35,411 nucleotides of DNA from Flavobacteriales bacterium (GCA_016717225.1 JADKGB010000027.1:1-35411); one strand, 5' to 3'. Shown: positions 6,865 through 14,937, numbered from the stretch's first letter. The notes: a model not told the origin generated them from the letters alone. Numbers and translations are program-made.

Positions 6865-8265
6865 ATGAAGAAACGCTACCTCGCCGGTGCTCTTGCTGCT
6901 GCTACGGTAGGTGCCGCCATAATGCTCCTGGCGCCCGATGCCGGTGGTGGCGATGCCAGCAGTGGTCATGGCCAACCCGTGGATCGCGATCTGGATGCGA
7001 TCCGCAAAGACACCTTGCGCGTGTTGGTGATCGAGCATCACTTGACGTACCAGCGAACGGCTGGCGCTGAGACCGGTCTCGAATTCGAATTGTTGGAACG
7101 GATCGCGAAAGACATCGGTGTGCCTATCCGTGCGGTGCTCGTTCAGCATGCCGATAGCCTGTTGCCACTTTTGCAACGCGGTGCCGGTGATGTGATCGCA
7201 GCGCAATTGGGGCTGAAGAACCCGTTCGATCGGTGGATCGGTCACACGGTCGCGTACCGCAATGTTTCGCCCGTGTTCGTTACCCTGCGTGCGGATCATG
7301 TGCTGGGCGTCAACTTGGGCGATGCCCTTGCGCCTGACACAGCCTGGGTAAGCGCATGGTCGCCTTTCGCCCCGCGAGAATTGCGTTTTCCCGGTAATGA
7401 TGGTAACGCGGATCTGAAGGGTAGAACGGTGTTCACCGACACCGCGCGTTATGGCGATGATCCCGTGATCAATACGGCGCTCGGTCGCATGCGTGCGGCG
7501 ATCATCAGCGATGCTGAAGCGGTGCATTTCGCTATGCGTTTTCCACAACTTGCCTTCAGCGAAGCCTTTGATGTGCCTGTGCCGCTGGTCTTCGGCTTGC
7601 GTTCCAATGCGCATGTGTTGCAACGCGCTATCGATCAACGCTTGAAGGATCCCCAGGAGAAGGAAGCCATGGCGATGCTGATGACATCGTATGGCAGTCG
7701 CATTCCGGAACATGGGCCATTGGGTGCGGTTCCGTGCACTACGGAAGAGGGTGCCTTGTTGCCCGGCTATACGCACCATGACCACGACAATGGGTTCAAC
7801 CGCGATTGGCAATTGCTAGCGGCGATCGCTTTTCAGGATGCACGTGCCGATAGCGCAGCACAATTGGCCAGGACTAACGAGGGGATCACCGACCTTGTTG
7901 ATCCGAGTGCGAAGGATCCTCGACTTGCCGCCGCCCAGGTGCGCGCTGCCGCCCGTTATTTCACCGAGCTCGATAGTCTGTGGGCACCGCTCGTTCCCGA
8001 TGCGCACCAGCGTTTGCGCTTTATTGCTGCGGCGTACACCACAGGCCCTGGCCATGTGCAAGATGCCCGGGCGATCGCACTACGTATGCACCTCGATCCG
8101 CAGCGTTGGGAGGGCAACGTGGAACGCGCGATCACCTTGTTGGCGTTGCCGCGCTTCTTTTCTTCCCCATTGGTTGAACACGGCCCGTGCAAGGGCTCCG
8201 AGACGTTCATTCGCGTGCGTGAAATGGTGTGCATGTACGATCATTTCCATCGCACTACCAAGTGA
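6865..8265 (+). CDS. MltF-like protein: family 3 solute-binding domain plus degenerate lytic transglycosylase domain
   Basis: MltF proteins combine a periplasmic solute-binding (SBP family 3) domain with a C-terminal murein lytic transglycosylase. The ATG at 6865 gives 466 residues with an N-terminal signal anchor (residues 1-25). The binding domain runs from about 48 to 260 (TLRVLVIEHHLTYQ, GLEFELLERIAKDIGV, GDVIAAQLG). The C-terminal part (about 315-460) keeps YTTGPGHVQDAR (391 on), SSPLVEHGPCKGSE and an E-x-V-x-x-Y-x-H-like end. Where active members have the catalytic Glu in a YQES motif this protein has FQDA, with Asp325 (codon 7837-7839), and the usual G-x-MQL-type loop that follows is replaced by a short unrelated stretch. 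It may bind rather than cut peptidoglycan. An upstream TTG at 6838 is a less likely start. Confidence 0.8.
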   Translation: MKKRYLAGALAAATVGAAIMLLAPDAGGGDASSGHGQPVDRDLDAIRKDTLRVLVIEHHLTYQRTAGAETGLEFELLERIAKDIGVPIRAVLVQHADSLLPLLQRGAGDVIAAQLGLKNPFDRWIGHTVAYRNVSPVFVTLRADHVLGVNLGDALAPDTAWVSAWSPFAPRELRFPGNDGNADLKGRTVFTDTARYGDDPVINTALGRMRAAIISDAEAVHFAMRFPQLAFSEAFDVPVPLVFGLRSNAHVLQRAIDQRLKDPQEKEAMAMLMTSYGSRIPEHGPLGAVPCTTEEGALLPGYTHHDHDNGFNRDWQLLAAIAFQDARADSAAQLARTNEGITDLVDPSAKDPRLAAAQVRAAARYFTELDSLWAPLVPDAHQRLRFIAAAYTTGPGHVQDARAIALRMHLDPQRWEGNVERAITLLALPRFFSSPLVEHGPCKGSETFIRVREMVCMYDHFHRTTK

Positions 8266-8304
8266 AATGATCGCGGGCCCTCAGTTCCTTGAGCTATGAA
8301 ATGA

Positions 8305-8333
8305 AAGATCCCCGGTGCAAGACCGGGGATCTT
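8305..8333. terminator. Bidirectional terminator between convergent genes
   Basis: AAGATCCCCGGT (8305-8316) and ACCGGGGATCTT (8322-8333) form a perfect 12-bp stem with a 5-base loop. It sits between the stop of the MltF-like gene (8265) and the stop of the MbnP-like gene on the other strand (8353). Confidence 0.9.
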
Positions 8334-8352
8334 CTGTTCAGTTCGTTCGGTT

Positions 8353-9114
8353 TTACTCCTCGCCGTCGATCGCTCCCGCAAGGTTGCTGATCACGCGAAC
8401 GTTCACGGCTTCACCGCCCATGGCATTTGGGGTGGCCACCACATCGATACCGGCAAAAAGCAACGCCATGTTCACCAGAACGGGTGCACTGTAGTTCTCG
8501 CCGGATGTAACGTCGTGATGCTGGTGGGCATGGGCTTCGCTGAGCAGCGCGTCTGTGGCACAGTGGTAGACGAATTCAGGGTCACTTCCATCCACAACAC
8601 CATCGCCGTCATCATCCACCCTTCCCTCGAGGAGCAAGAATTTGTATCCGGCAGCTGGGTTCCAAGCCCAGTGCATGGTCGCATCGTTCAGTGGCGCTTC
8701 GGCCAGTGTTGGGTCGGCATGGTTCGTTGTACTGTCAAGACCAATGTCGAAATGGAACTGGTGAATGTGGGCAGGCGCGGACATGGTGCCGATGCTGAAG
8801 GTGTTCGTGGTCGCCGAAGCATCAACCAACAGGAACGCATCGTCCCAATCGCCAACGATCACGTCATCATCATTCTCCGCATGTATGGCACTTACATAGA
8901 ATTTGGCACTGCTCACTTTGATCGCGTGGCCCAGGCTATCGGCCAACAATGTGTCGATGGTGTATCCGTTCTCGCCGTTCACAAAACGGAATTCGAGCGA
9001 AACGTTCGCCGTTGTGCTAACGGTTGGCGGGGCTGGTTCTTCGCTGTCTTTCTTGCACGCCGTAATGGTCAGTGCGGTTAAGGCCATGGCGGCCATCAGT
9101 TGTTTGGTGTTCAT
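8353..9114 (-). CDS. MbnP family lipoprotein (putative metal-binding)
   Basis: This 253-residue protein starts with a lipoprotein signal, LTITAC with Cys20, so it should sit in the outer or cytoplasmic membrane facing the periplasm. The body matches the MbnP family, named for its link to methanobactin operons and often found beside copper genes: an opening strand LEFRFVNG, then KVSSAKFYVSAI, FLLVDAS, TFSIGT, FHFDIGLDS, MHWAWN and YKFLLLEG in order. A His-rich stretch (HAHQHH) lies near residue 193 and is a plausible metal ligand set. It is the last gene of a three-gene minus-strand set with an outer-membrane protein and a Cys-rich protein. Copper as the metal is inferred from family context only. 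Confidence 0.85.
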   Translation of the reverse strand: MNTKQLMAAMALTALTITACKKDSEEPAPPTVSTTANVSLEFRFVNGENGYTIDTLLADSLGHAIKVSSAKFYVSAIHAENDDDVIVGDWDDAFLLVDASATTNTFSIGTMSAPAHIHQFHFDIGLDSTTNHADPTLAEAPLNDATMHWAWNPAAGYKFLLLEGRVDDDGDGVVDGSDPEFVYHCATDALLSEAHAHQHHDVTSGENYSAPVLVNMALLFAGIDVVATPNAMGGEAVNVRVISNLAGAIDGEE

Positions 9115-9143
9115 GTGTTGTTCGCCACTGAAGGCGTTGAGTT

Positions 9144-10103
9144 TTAGTTCTTGTTGATGTTGTATGAGATACCCACAATGAAACGTTCACGGTTCGGGAT
9201 CATGCTATCACCCAGGTCCTGCGCCATAGCATGTTGCCAGGCTATGTTGAAACCGTACGAACGCCACCACAGTCGTGAGCCCATGTGGCTGAACAGCACG
9301 GAACCGCCCGTGCCTTCTTGAACAGTGTTGTCCAGCTGGTCCTTCGCCGCGTATTCAGCATAACCGCCTATGCTCGGCAACCACTGCACAGCGCCTATTT
9401 TCACGGTTCGGAAGATCTCCGACTGAATACTTCCGCTGTGACCGAAGCGAAAGCCCGATGACAAGGTGCCGTTATACCGGCCGAACATTCCAACGGACAG
9501 GCCCCACTGGCCAGAGCGCATCAAGTATTCCGCGCTCAACAGGCCGTCCCACGTGCCGGTACCGGGTTGAAGATCCGGCGGGAGTTCTTCTCCGAATTGC
9601 TCGGCATGATGCTGCCCCAGCGGAAGTTTCAAACCACCACCGAGCGTTATGCGGTGGCGGGTGCCGGTGGTGTCCAAGCTGTAGCGCGTGTTGTATACGA
9701 CATAGCGCGCCATCAATTGTGGATCACCCATTGCGTAGATATCGGCTTGGGTCACATGGTCCGCCGACGAGTAATTGTTCACCAGCGGAATGGATGCGAA
9801 GAGACTGAGCCGTTTGCCGAGCCAATATTGGCCACGTACGTCCAATGCCGCATAGAGCTCCGTGTAGCGTGTGGTGTCTGTCGATGCGCGGCCAGCAAGT
9901 CCTTCATCGCCGTGTTTCGCAAGCGAGACTGGGCCAGCGCTTGTGAAGTCACCGCGCAAATAGCGCAAGCGGTATTGCAGCCCGAAATTGTTGCTGCGGT
10001 CGAACGGCTGAATGCCGAGCAGTGGGCCGCAACCGCATTGGTCGCAAGCCGAGGCCAAGAGCGTGCACATAAGCAGAGCTCCCAGCACGAATGATCTGAT
10101 CAT
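9144..10103 (-). CDS. Outer-membrane beta-barrel protein with CxxCxC N-terminal motif
   Basis: This 319-residue protein has a signal peptide followed at once by CDQCGCG (Cys20, Cys23, Cys25). The rest consists of alternating amphipathic strands with aromatic ends (YRLRYLRGD, QYWLGKRLSLFASIPLV, HRITLGGGLKLPLGQ, RFIVGISYNIN), typical of a Bacteroidota outer-membrane transporter-like barrel. Cys20 also sits in a partial lipobox (ASAC), so lipidation is possible. The Cys cluster at the mature N-terminus suggests metal or redox binding. It lies 29 bases upstream of the MbnP gene and downstream of the small Cys-rich gene; this gene order is one I recall from other Bacteroidota. The substrate is unknown. 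Confidence 0.75.
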   Translation of the reverse strand: MIRSFVLGALLMCTLLASACDQCGCGPLLGIQPFDRSNNFGLQYRLRYLRGDFTSAGPVSLAKHGDEGLAGRASTDTTRYTELYAALDVRGQYWLGKRLSLFASIPLVNNYSSADHVTQADIYAMGDPQLMARYVVYNTRYSLDTTGTRHRITLGGGLKLPLGQHHAEQFGEELPPDLQPGTGTWDGLLSAEYLMRSGQWGLSVGMFGRYNGTLSSGFRFGHSGSIQSEIFRTVKIGAVQWLPSIGGYAEYAAKDQLDNTVQEGTGGSVLFSHMGSRLWWRSYGFNIAWQHAMAQDLGDSMIPNRERFIVGISYNINKN

Positions 10104-10114
10104 GAGTGAAGGTT

Positions 10115-10161
10115 GTTGATGGATCGGGACAAAGGGTCACATGGACCCGTGATCGATCAAC
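10115..10161 (-). promoter_or_regulatory. Intercistronic hairpin within the MbnP operon
   Basis: Outer arms beginning GTTGAT (10115) pair imperfectly with a segment ending ATCAAC (10161), and the centre has a perfect GGGTC-ACATG-GACCC stem-loop (10134-10148). The structure includes the stop codon of the small Cys-rich gene and ends just before the outer-membrane protein gene. It could protect the mRNA end or set relative expression. No T run follows, so it is not a standard terminator. Confidence 0.45.
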
Positions 10162-10528
10162 ACCAAGGCACCGGGTCGCTCGCAAACGCCCAACCGTCAC
10201 AGGTCGCGCATTGCTCAGGGATCGCGGTTAGGGAGCATTGAAAACCAGATGCGGAAAGTCGCAGCGAATACCCGGTGATCACCACTTCTGGCAAACGCAT
10301 GGATCGCAGCTCATCGGGAAGCGTGCGTTCTTGTTGGTCAACTTTTCGAAGGGTCTTTGAGAGGTAGCAATTGCCGTGGCACGTGCGCATTTCCTCGGGC
10401 ACCAAACGCTGAACACACAATTCACGCGTAATGCGATCCCGATCTACCAGAAACTCACCGACAATGATGGCTGGTGCGAATACCGAAGCCAAGAGGGCAA
10501 GGAGCAGAATATTCGCTGTCAAGCGCAT
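10157..10528 (-). CDS. Small Cys-rich membrane-anchored or secreted protein, first gene of the MbnP operon
   Basis: The ATG at 10528 gives 123 residues; a TTG nine bases upstream is less likely. Residues 8-24 are a hydrophobic signal or anchor. The mature part has seven Cys: Cys38, the pair in TCHGNC (Cys50 and Cys54), Cys98, the CATC pair (Cys107 and Cys110) and the terminal Cys123. The pattern C...(M/H)xCxGxC-Y-L-x-K matches small uncharacterised Bacteroidota proteins that I recall encoded next to copper or MbnP genes. The C-terminal CxxC and the terminal Cys would suit metal or thiol chemistry outside the cytoplasm. Function is unproven. It is divergent from the NSS transporter gene, with about 75 bases between starts. 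Confidence 0.65.
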   Translation of the reverse strand: MRLTANILLLALLASVFAPAIIVGEFLVDRDRITRELCVQRLVPEEMRTCHGNCYLSKTLRKVDQQERTLPDELRSMRLPEVVITGYSLRLSASGFQCSLTAIPEQCATCDGWAFASDPVPWC

Positions 10529-10554
10529 CAGGTCCAAAGGTGGGTGAAAAAAAC

Positions 10555-10584
10555 TTGCACACGAAATGACTTCGGTTAGCTTCG
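10555..10584 (+). promoter_or_regulatory. Candidate Bacteroidota-type promoter for the NSS transporter
   Basis: TTG at 10555-10557 is followed after 19 bases by TAGCTTCG at 10577-10584. This is one base away from the Bacteroidota -7 consensus TAnnTTTG, with the usual spacing. The transporter start codon is 19 bases further on. Read by eye only. Confidence 0.4.
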
Positions 10585-10602
10585 GGGCCGATCAAATGAA
10601 CC

Positions 10603-12129
10603 ATGAGCAAAGGCACTTCTGAAGGTTGGGGGTCACGTGTAGGTCTGATCTTGGCCATGGCGGGCAACGCTGTGGGCTTGGGCAACTTCCTGCGCTTCCC
10701 GGTACAGGCTATCCAGAACGGGGGTGGCGCGTTCATCATTCCGTACCTCGTGTGCTTCCTGCTCATGGGCATTCCGTTGTTGTGGGTGGAATGGGCGATG
10801 GGCCGGTTCGGTGGGCGACATGGCCACCACAGCACACCGTTCATCTTGCACCAGATGGATCCACGGCGAACGTTGTGGAAGTACATCGGTGTGTTCGGCA
10901 TCTTCACCAACATCGCTGTAGCGGCGTACTACTGCTATCTTGAGAGCTGGACACTCAGCTATGTGTGGCACAGTGTTGCCGGCACGTTCAATGGTCAAAG
11001 CAGCGAAGACGTCGCCGGGTTCTTCGGCAGGTATGTCTCCTTGGAAACGATGGAACCGGTGATCTTCTGGATCATCTGCCTGCTTATGAACACCTGGATC
11101 CTGGCGCAAGGCCTCAGTGGAGGCGTGGAGAAAGTTGCCAAGATCGGAATGCCCCTGTTGATCCTGTTCGGTATCGTACTCGCCTACATGGGTGTTACCC
11201 TGAAAGCCGGTGAACATGGTGCGGTGAACGACGGTACGTTGGGCCTCAATTTCCTCTGGACCCCGGACTACAGCAGTATTTGGAAACCGAGCGTTTGGCT
11301 TGCTGCCGCGGGGCAGATCTTCTTCACGTTGAGCGTGGGCATGGGCAGCATCCACTGCTATGCGAGCTATGTGAAGAAGAAGGATGACATCGCCCTGAAC
11401 GCCATGAGCGCCGGCTGGATGAACGAGTTCGTGGAAGTGGTGCTCGGCAGTGCGATCATCATCCCCATAAGCATTGGTTACCTCGGTATCGAGCGTGTGG
11501 TTGAACTCACCAAGAGCGGTGGGCTGGGGCTTGGTTTCAAAACGCTGCCCTACCTGTTCACGCAATGGGGGCCTACCATGGCCATGATCGCTGGCGTGTG
11601 TTGGTTCGGCTTGCTGTTCTTTGCGGGCATTACTTCTTCGTTGGCCATGGGAACACCGGTGATGGGCTTCTTGGAAGATGAGTTCGGCTGGAAGCGAAAG
11701 CCCTCTGCTTGGTTTTTCGGCCTGATCATTCTGGTGTTGGGGCTACCCACCGTGCTGTATTTCAATGAAGGGGTTTTTGATGAGTACGACTATTGGGCAG
11801 GCACCGTGAGCCTGGTGGTGTTCGCGCTCTTCGAGATCATTCTCTTCGCGTGGATCTTCGGAATGGACAAAGGGTGGAAGGAGATCAACTCAGGCGCTGA
11901 CATCAAAGTGCCTACTGCGTTCCGGTACGTGATCCAATACGTTACGCCGCTGTTCTTGGGCTTTGTGTTCTTCGCTTCGCTACCCGGTATTTGGGAGAAG
12001 ATCACCGCCGCCAATTTGCCCTGGCAGGTGCATGGCGCCCGGGTTTTGTTGATCGCCCTGTTCGCGGGCACCTCCTATTTCGTCTGGGTCGCCTACAAGA
12101 AACGCCACGCCAAGTCATACACCGCCTGA
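10603..12129 (+). CDS. Sodium-dependent transporter of the neurotransmitter:sodium symporter (NSS/SNF) family
   Basis: This 508-residue inner-membrane protein should use the sodium gradient to import an amino acid or related small molecule. The family signature is at the start: GWGSRVGLILAMAG followed by GNAVGLGNFLRFP (residues 21-33), the unwound first helix that binds Na+ and substrate. About twelve hydrophobic segments follow, including the long one around GVCWFGLLFFAGITSSLA that matches the Na+-binding helix 8 region. Bacterial members such as LeuT and MhsT are similar in length. Four bases after the stop a 46-residue membrane peptide is encoded, as in methionine transporters of the MetP/MetS type. 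Substrate cannot be read from the sequence. Confidence 0.93.
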   Translation: MSKGTSEGWGSRVGLILAMAGNAVGLGNFLRFPVQAIQNGGGAFIIPYLVCFLLMGIPLLWVEWAMGRFGGRHGHHSTPFILHQMDPRRTLWKYIGVFGIFTNIAVAAYYCYLESWTLSYVWHSVAGTFNGQSSEDVAGFFGRYVSLETMEPVIFWIICLLMNTWILAQGLSGGVEKVAKIGMPLLILFGIVLAYMGVTLKAGEHGAVNDGTLGLNFLWTPDYSSIWKPSVWLAAAGQIFFTLSVGMGSIHCYASYVKKKDDIALNAMSAGWMNEFVEVVLGSAIIIPISIGYLGIERVVELTKSGGLGLGFKTLPYLFTQWGPTMAMIAGVCWFGLLFFAGITSSLAMGTPVMGFLEDEFGWKRKPSAWFFGLIILVLGLPTVLYFNEGVFDEYDYWAGTVSLVVFALFEIILFAWIFGMDKGWKEINSGADIKVPTAFRYVIQYVTPLFLGFVFFASLPGIWEKITAANLPWQVHGARVLLIALFAGTSYFVWVAYKKRHAKSYTA

Positions 12130-12133
12130 TGCC

Positions 12134-12274
12134 ATGAACTCATCCGCGCTTACCCTGATGCTGCTTTCCGAAGGCATAGTAACGGCCTTCACGGTGTACT
12201 TCTTCTATTTGGTGCTAACCGCCAAGCCCAAACCGGAACCGGATAGTTTCAGCGAGAACGACGATCGGGAGTGA
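12134..12274 (+). CDS. Small single-helix subunit of the NSS transporter (MetS-like)
   Basis: A 46-residue frame starts at ATG 12134, four bases after the transporter stop. It reads as one transmembrane helix (about residues 6-29, SEGIVTAFTVYFFYLVLTA) followed by a short charged tail (KPKPEP...NDDRE). This matches the layout of MetS, the small partner of the Corynebacterium glutamicum methionine transporter MetP. The tight spacing implies translation coupled to the transporter. Its probable role is stability or activity of the larger subunit. The identification rests on context and topology rather than sequence identity. Confidence 0.75.
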   Translation: MNSSALTLMLLSEGIVTAFTVYFFYLVLTAKPKPEPDSFSENDDRE

Positions 12275-12278
12275 ATGG

Positions 12279-12858
12279 GCGAGGGGCAAGCTTGAAAGTG
12301 GCGAGGTGCGAGCTGGGAGTGTTGAGTAAGTTGGTCTTGCACGTGCCATAATTTTATAGCTGATGGCTGGTTTTCGCGACCTTATTGTTTATCAGAAGGC
12401 CTTCAAGCTTGCTATGCTGGTCTTCACGATCACTAAGCGTTTCCCGAAGGAAGAGATCTATTCCTTGACAGATCAAGTGCGCCGAAGTTCGAGATCAACA
12501 GCGGTGAACATGGCCGAGGCGTACCGGAAAAAACGCTACCGGGCACATTTCGTTTCGAAACTTACCGATGCCGATACCGAGAACACGGAGACCCAAGTAC
12601 ATCTTGACTTCGCGGTTGCGTGCGGCTATTTGACCCAAGCGGATATTGCTCCGCTTGTTGCCTTATCCGAAGAAGTCGGTTACATGTTGGCGAGCATGAT
12701 GGAGAATCCCGAAAAATTCACCGACCGAAAGACATAAGACCTTGGTATAGTCGGATGTTCGCGCAAACGCTTGCTCAGATCCTCATGTTTTTTCTGCCGC
12801 CCCCGTATCCCTCACCACTTGCTCCTTGCTTCTCCTCTTCTTGCTCCTTGCCCCTCGC
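12279..12858. repeat. Inverted repeats and purine/pyrimidine tracts flanking the four-helix-bundle gene
   Basis: GCGAGGGGCAAG at 12279-12290 occurs as its exact reverse complement at 12847-12858. Both copies sit in longer biased stretches: purine-rich at about 12271-12325, and pyrimidine-rich at about 12820-12885 with repeated CTCCTTGC-type words. The four-helix-bundle gene lies between them. Confidence 0.6.
12363..12737 (+). CDS. Four-helix-bundle protein (23S rRNA intervening-sequence protein family)
   Basis: This 124-residue protein shows the family features: an N-terminal FRDLIVYQKAFKLAM helix, FPKEEIYSLTDQVRRSSRSTAVNMAEAYRK-type second helix (about residues 36-65), and C-terminal helices covering the ADIAPLVALSEEVGYML segment. 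The family was first seen inside 23S rRNA insertions but is common as a free-standing chromosomal gene in Bacteroidota. Its role is unknown; the structure is a homopentameric-type helical bundle in known members. The gene is bracketed by inverted repeats (12279 and 12847), consistent with spread as a small non-autonomous unit, though that is inference. Confidence 0.9.
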   Translation: MAGFRDLIVYQKAFKLAMLVFTITKRFPKEEIYSLTDQVRRSSRSTAVNMAEAYRKKRYRAHFVSKLTDADTENTETQVHLDFAVACGYLTQADIAPLVALSEEVGYMLASMMENPEKFTDRKT

Positions 12859-12890
12859 TCCTTCTCCTCTTGCCCCTTCTTTCTGATCGA

Positions 12891-13865
12891 TCAATGCTTA
12901 TGCCGCCGGGTCTTCACGATCCCACCGGTCGTGTCCTTCACACTGCTCATTACCACGAAAGCGTTCGGGTCGATCTTCTCTACGGCTTCGGTAAGCTTGC
13001 TCACTTCCAACCGGGTGATCACGCAGTAAATGATGTCCACATCATGACTATCGCCGTGCTTACCAAAGCCGCGCTTGCCGCGATAGATCGTTAGGCCTCG
13101 GCCCAGATCCTGCGCGATCATCAAGCGTATCTCTTCGTGGTGCGAACTGATGATGGTGATGCCCGTGTACTCCTCGATTCCCTCGATCACGAAGTCCATC
13201 GTCTTGCTTGCCGCCAGGTAGGTGATCATCGAATACAGCGCGACCTCAACGCCCAACAGCCAGGCCGCCGCTCCGAATATCATCACGTTGATCACCGTGA
13301 TCACATCACCTACCGATGTGCGGAATTTCCGACTGACCGCGATCCCCAGTACTTCTGTGCCATCGATCACGCCGCCGCCGCGCACCGCAAGGCCAATGCC
13401 AGCTCCCAAGAAGAATCCGCCGAACACAGCGACCAACAGTTTATCGTGCGTAACCTCCGGGAAGTGGATGGTGGCTACCACCAATGCGAGCGCCCCGATC
13501 CCAGCTACCGTTCGCATCGCGAATCCTATTCCCAAAAGGCGGTAGGCCAGATATACGAACGGTGCGTTGATCAGCACCAAAAGGAGTGGCAGCGGTACAT
13601 GCGCAATTGTGGTGATCATCAGGGCGAGACCTGTGGCGCCACCATCGATGAAGTTGTTCGGGAGCAGGAAGCTCTCCAGGCCGAATGCCGCTGAAGCGAC
13701 GCCAAGCCCGATCAGCACCGCGTCCTTCACCATGTGCCAAAGCGTGATGCGCAATTCTCGGAATCCCTTCGCGATAACGAACGCGCTGATCCCTTCCTCA
13801 GGCAGATCCGGATGGTGCGGGCGCACCACGAAGCGGATCACCAGGCTGCGGATCGTGCGGTTCAT
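12891..13865 (-). CDS. YitT family membrane protein (DUF161 plus DUF2179)
   Basis: The ATG at 13865 gives 324 residues; a TTG nine bases upstream is less likely. After a basic N-terminal segment, about five or six hydrophobic helices (residues about 45-215) include the conserved LLPNNFIDGGATGLALM and GGGVIDGTEVLGI motifs of YitT proteins. The C-terminal part (about 230-318) is a soluble DUF2179 domain (TIISSHHEEIRLMIAQDLGRG, VITRLEVSKL). The family is widespread and its transport or signalling role is not established. It lies 31 bases after the Ppx/GppA gene on the same strand and may be cotranscribed. Confidence 0.9.
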   Translation of the reverse strand: MNRTIRSLVIRFVVRPHHPDLPEEGISAFVIAKGFRELRITLWHMVKDAVLIGLGVASAAFGLESFLLPNNFIDGGATGLALMITTIAHVPLPLLLVLINAPFVYLAYRLLGIGFAMRTVAGIGALALVVATIHFPEVTHDKLLVAVFGGFFLGAGIGLAVRGGGVIDGTEVLGIAVSRKFRTSVGDVITVINVMIFGAAAWLLGVEVALYSMITYLAASKTMDFVIEGIEEYTGITIISSHHEEIRLMIAQDLGRGLTIYRGKRGFGKHGDSHDVDIIYCVITRLEVSKLTEAVEKIDPNAFVVMSSVKDTTGGIVKTRRHKH

Positions 13866-13896
13866 CGGAGGCAAGGTAGTTGGCTATAGGATGTGA

Positions 13897-14817
13897 TCAG
13901 ACAGCCTCGCTCATCGCACGCATCGCCGCACCCTCCTTCAGAGAATATCTGCTCCAGTGAAGTTGTTCGATGCCGTGCAGGAGAACACGCTCGATGGCGA
14001 TGAGCGCCACGGGTATCGTATCTACCCGGAATTCTGGAAGCCCCGGAATTCCTTGACGTTCGCTGCGATCCATGGCGAGCAAGCGCTCCTTCACGGCATC
14101 GAATTCGGTGTTGGTGAAGGAGCAGGTGATGGCTGTGTCCGCCAAGGTTGTTCCCTTTTCCGAAGACATCATTTCCGCGATCGTATCAAAGGAACCCGCG
14201 CTGCCCACCAGTGCATGGGGCCAATGCCGGTCCATCATGGCGAAAAGCGGCTCCAATTGCGCGTCGAGATAGCTGGCGATACGGAAGTGTTCTTCGAGCG
14301 TGATGGGATCGGAAGGGGAGAATCGCTCCAACAAGCGCGTGGCGCCGATCTCAAAACTGCGTTTCCACATCAGCGCCTTGTTCGTAGCCAGAATGAATTC
14401 GATGCTGCCTCCACCGATGTCCATCACCAACATCGGTTTGGCGGTGAAGGTCACGGCTTGGCGAACACCATCAAGGATCAGGGAGGCTTCTTCGTCTCCG
14501 GTGATGATCCTGATGTCAAAGTCGAACTCGTTCTTCACACGGCCAGCGAAGACGTGGGCATTGCGTGCGTTCCTGAGGGCTGATGTGCCGAAGGCATCGA
14601 TCCGTTCAACGCCGAGTTCGTGGGCTTTCTCTACCAGGGATCGAAGCGCAATGATCCCTCGTTCCATCGCATCATCCGTGAGAATGCCTCGTTCGATGCC
14701 CCCGCGCCCTAGAAACACGGAAACCTCTTCACCATGAATTACGTGAAGTTCATTCTGGCTCTGACATACCAGCAGGTTGAATGTGTTGGTGCCGATGTCG
14801 ATGATCGCTACTAGCAT
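13897..14817 (-). CDS. Ppx/GppA family exopolyphosphatase or pppGpp phosphatase
   Basis: This cytoplasmic enzyme of the ASKHA fold should remove phosphate from polyphosphate chains or from pppGpp. From ATG 14817 it has 306 residues, the short form common in Bacteroidota. Phosphate-binding motifs are clear: IDIGTNTFNLLV (residues 6-17), the FGTSALRNARN segment, GDEEASLILDGV with the catalytic-type Glu pair, VMDIGGGSIEF and GSAGSFDTIAEM. Starts further upstream (14835 or 14865) are possible but lengthen the protein beyond the family start. The sequence does not separate Ppx from GppA activity. Gene order suggests an operon with the YitT gene. Confidence 0.9.
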   Translation of the reverse strand: MLVAIIDIGTNTFNLLVCQSQNELHVIHGEEVSVFLGRGGIERGILTDDAMERGIIALRSLVEKAHELGVERIDAFGTSALRNARNAHVFAGRVKNEFDFDIRIITGDEEASLILDGVRQAVTFTAKPMLVMDIGGGSIEFILATNKALMWKRSFEIGATRLLERFSPSDPITLEEHFRIASYLDAQLEPLFAMMDRHWPHALVGSAGSFDTIAEMMSSEKGTTLADTAITCSFTNTEFDAVKERLLAMDRSERQGIPGLPEFRVDTIPVALIAIERVLLHGIEQLHWSRYSLKEGAAMRAMSEAV

Positions 14818-14937
14818 GGCCTGCGTTCGCCACATGCTACAGGCAGGGTCATCTGTTCGGCGCACACTGGATCTTCGCAGCGCTGTTATGCTCGTGTGGC
14901 CATCGCTCAGTTCTTGGTCTTGCGAACAGCTGGGCCA

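Noticed and set aside
10633..11565. Minus-strand open frame of 310 codons opposite the NSS transporter
   Set aside because: Shadow of the membrane protein gene; composition is His/Glu/Gln-rich with no family motif.
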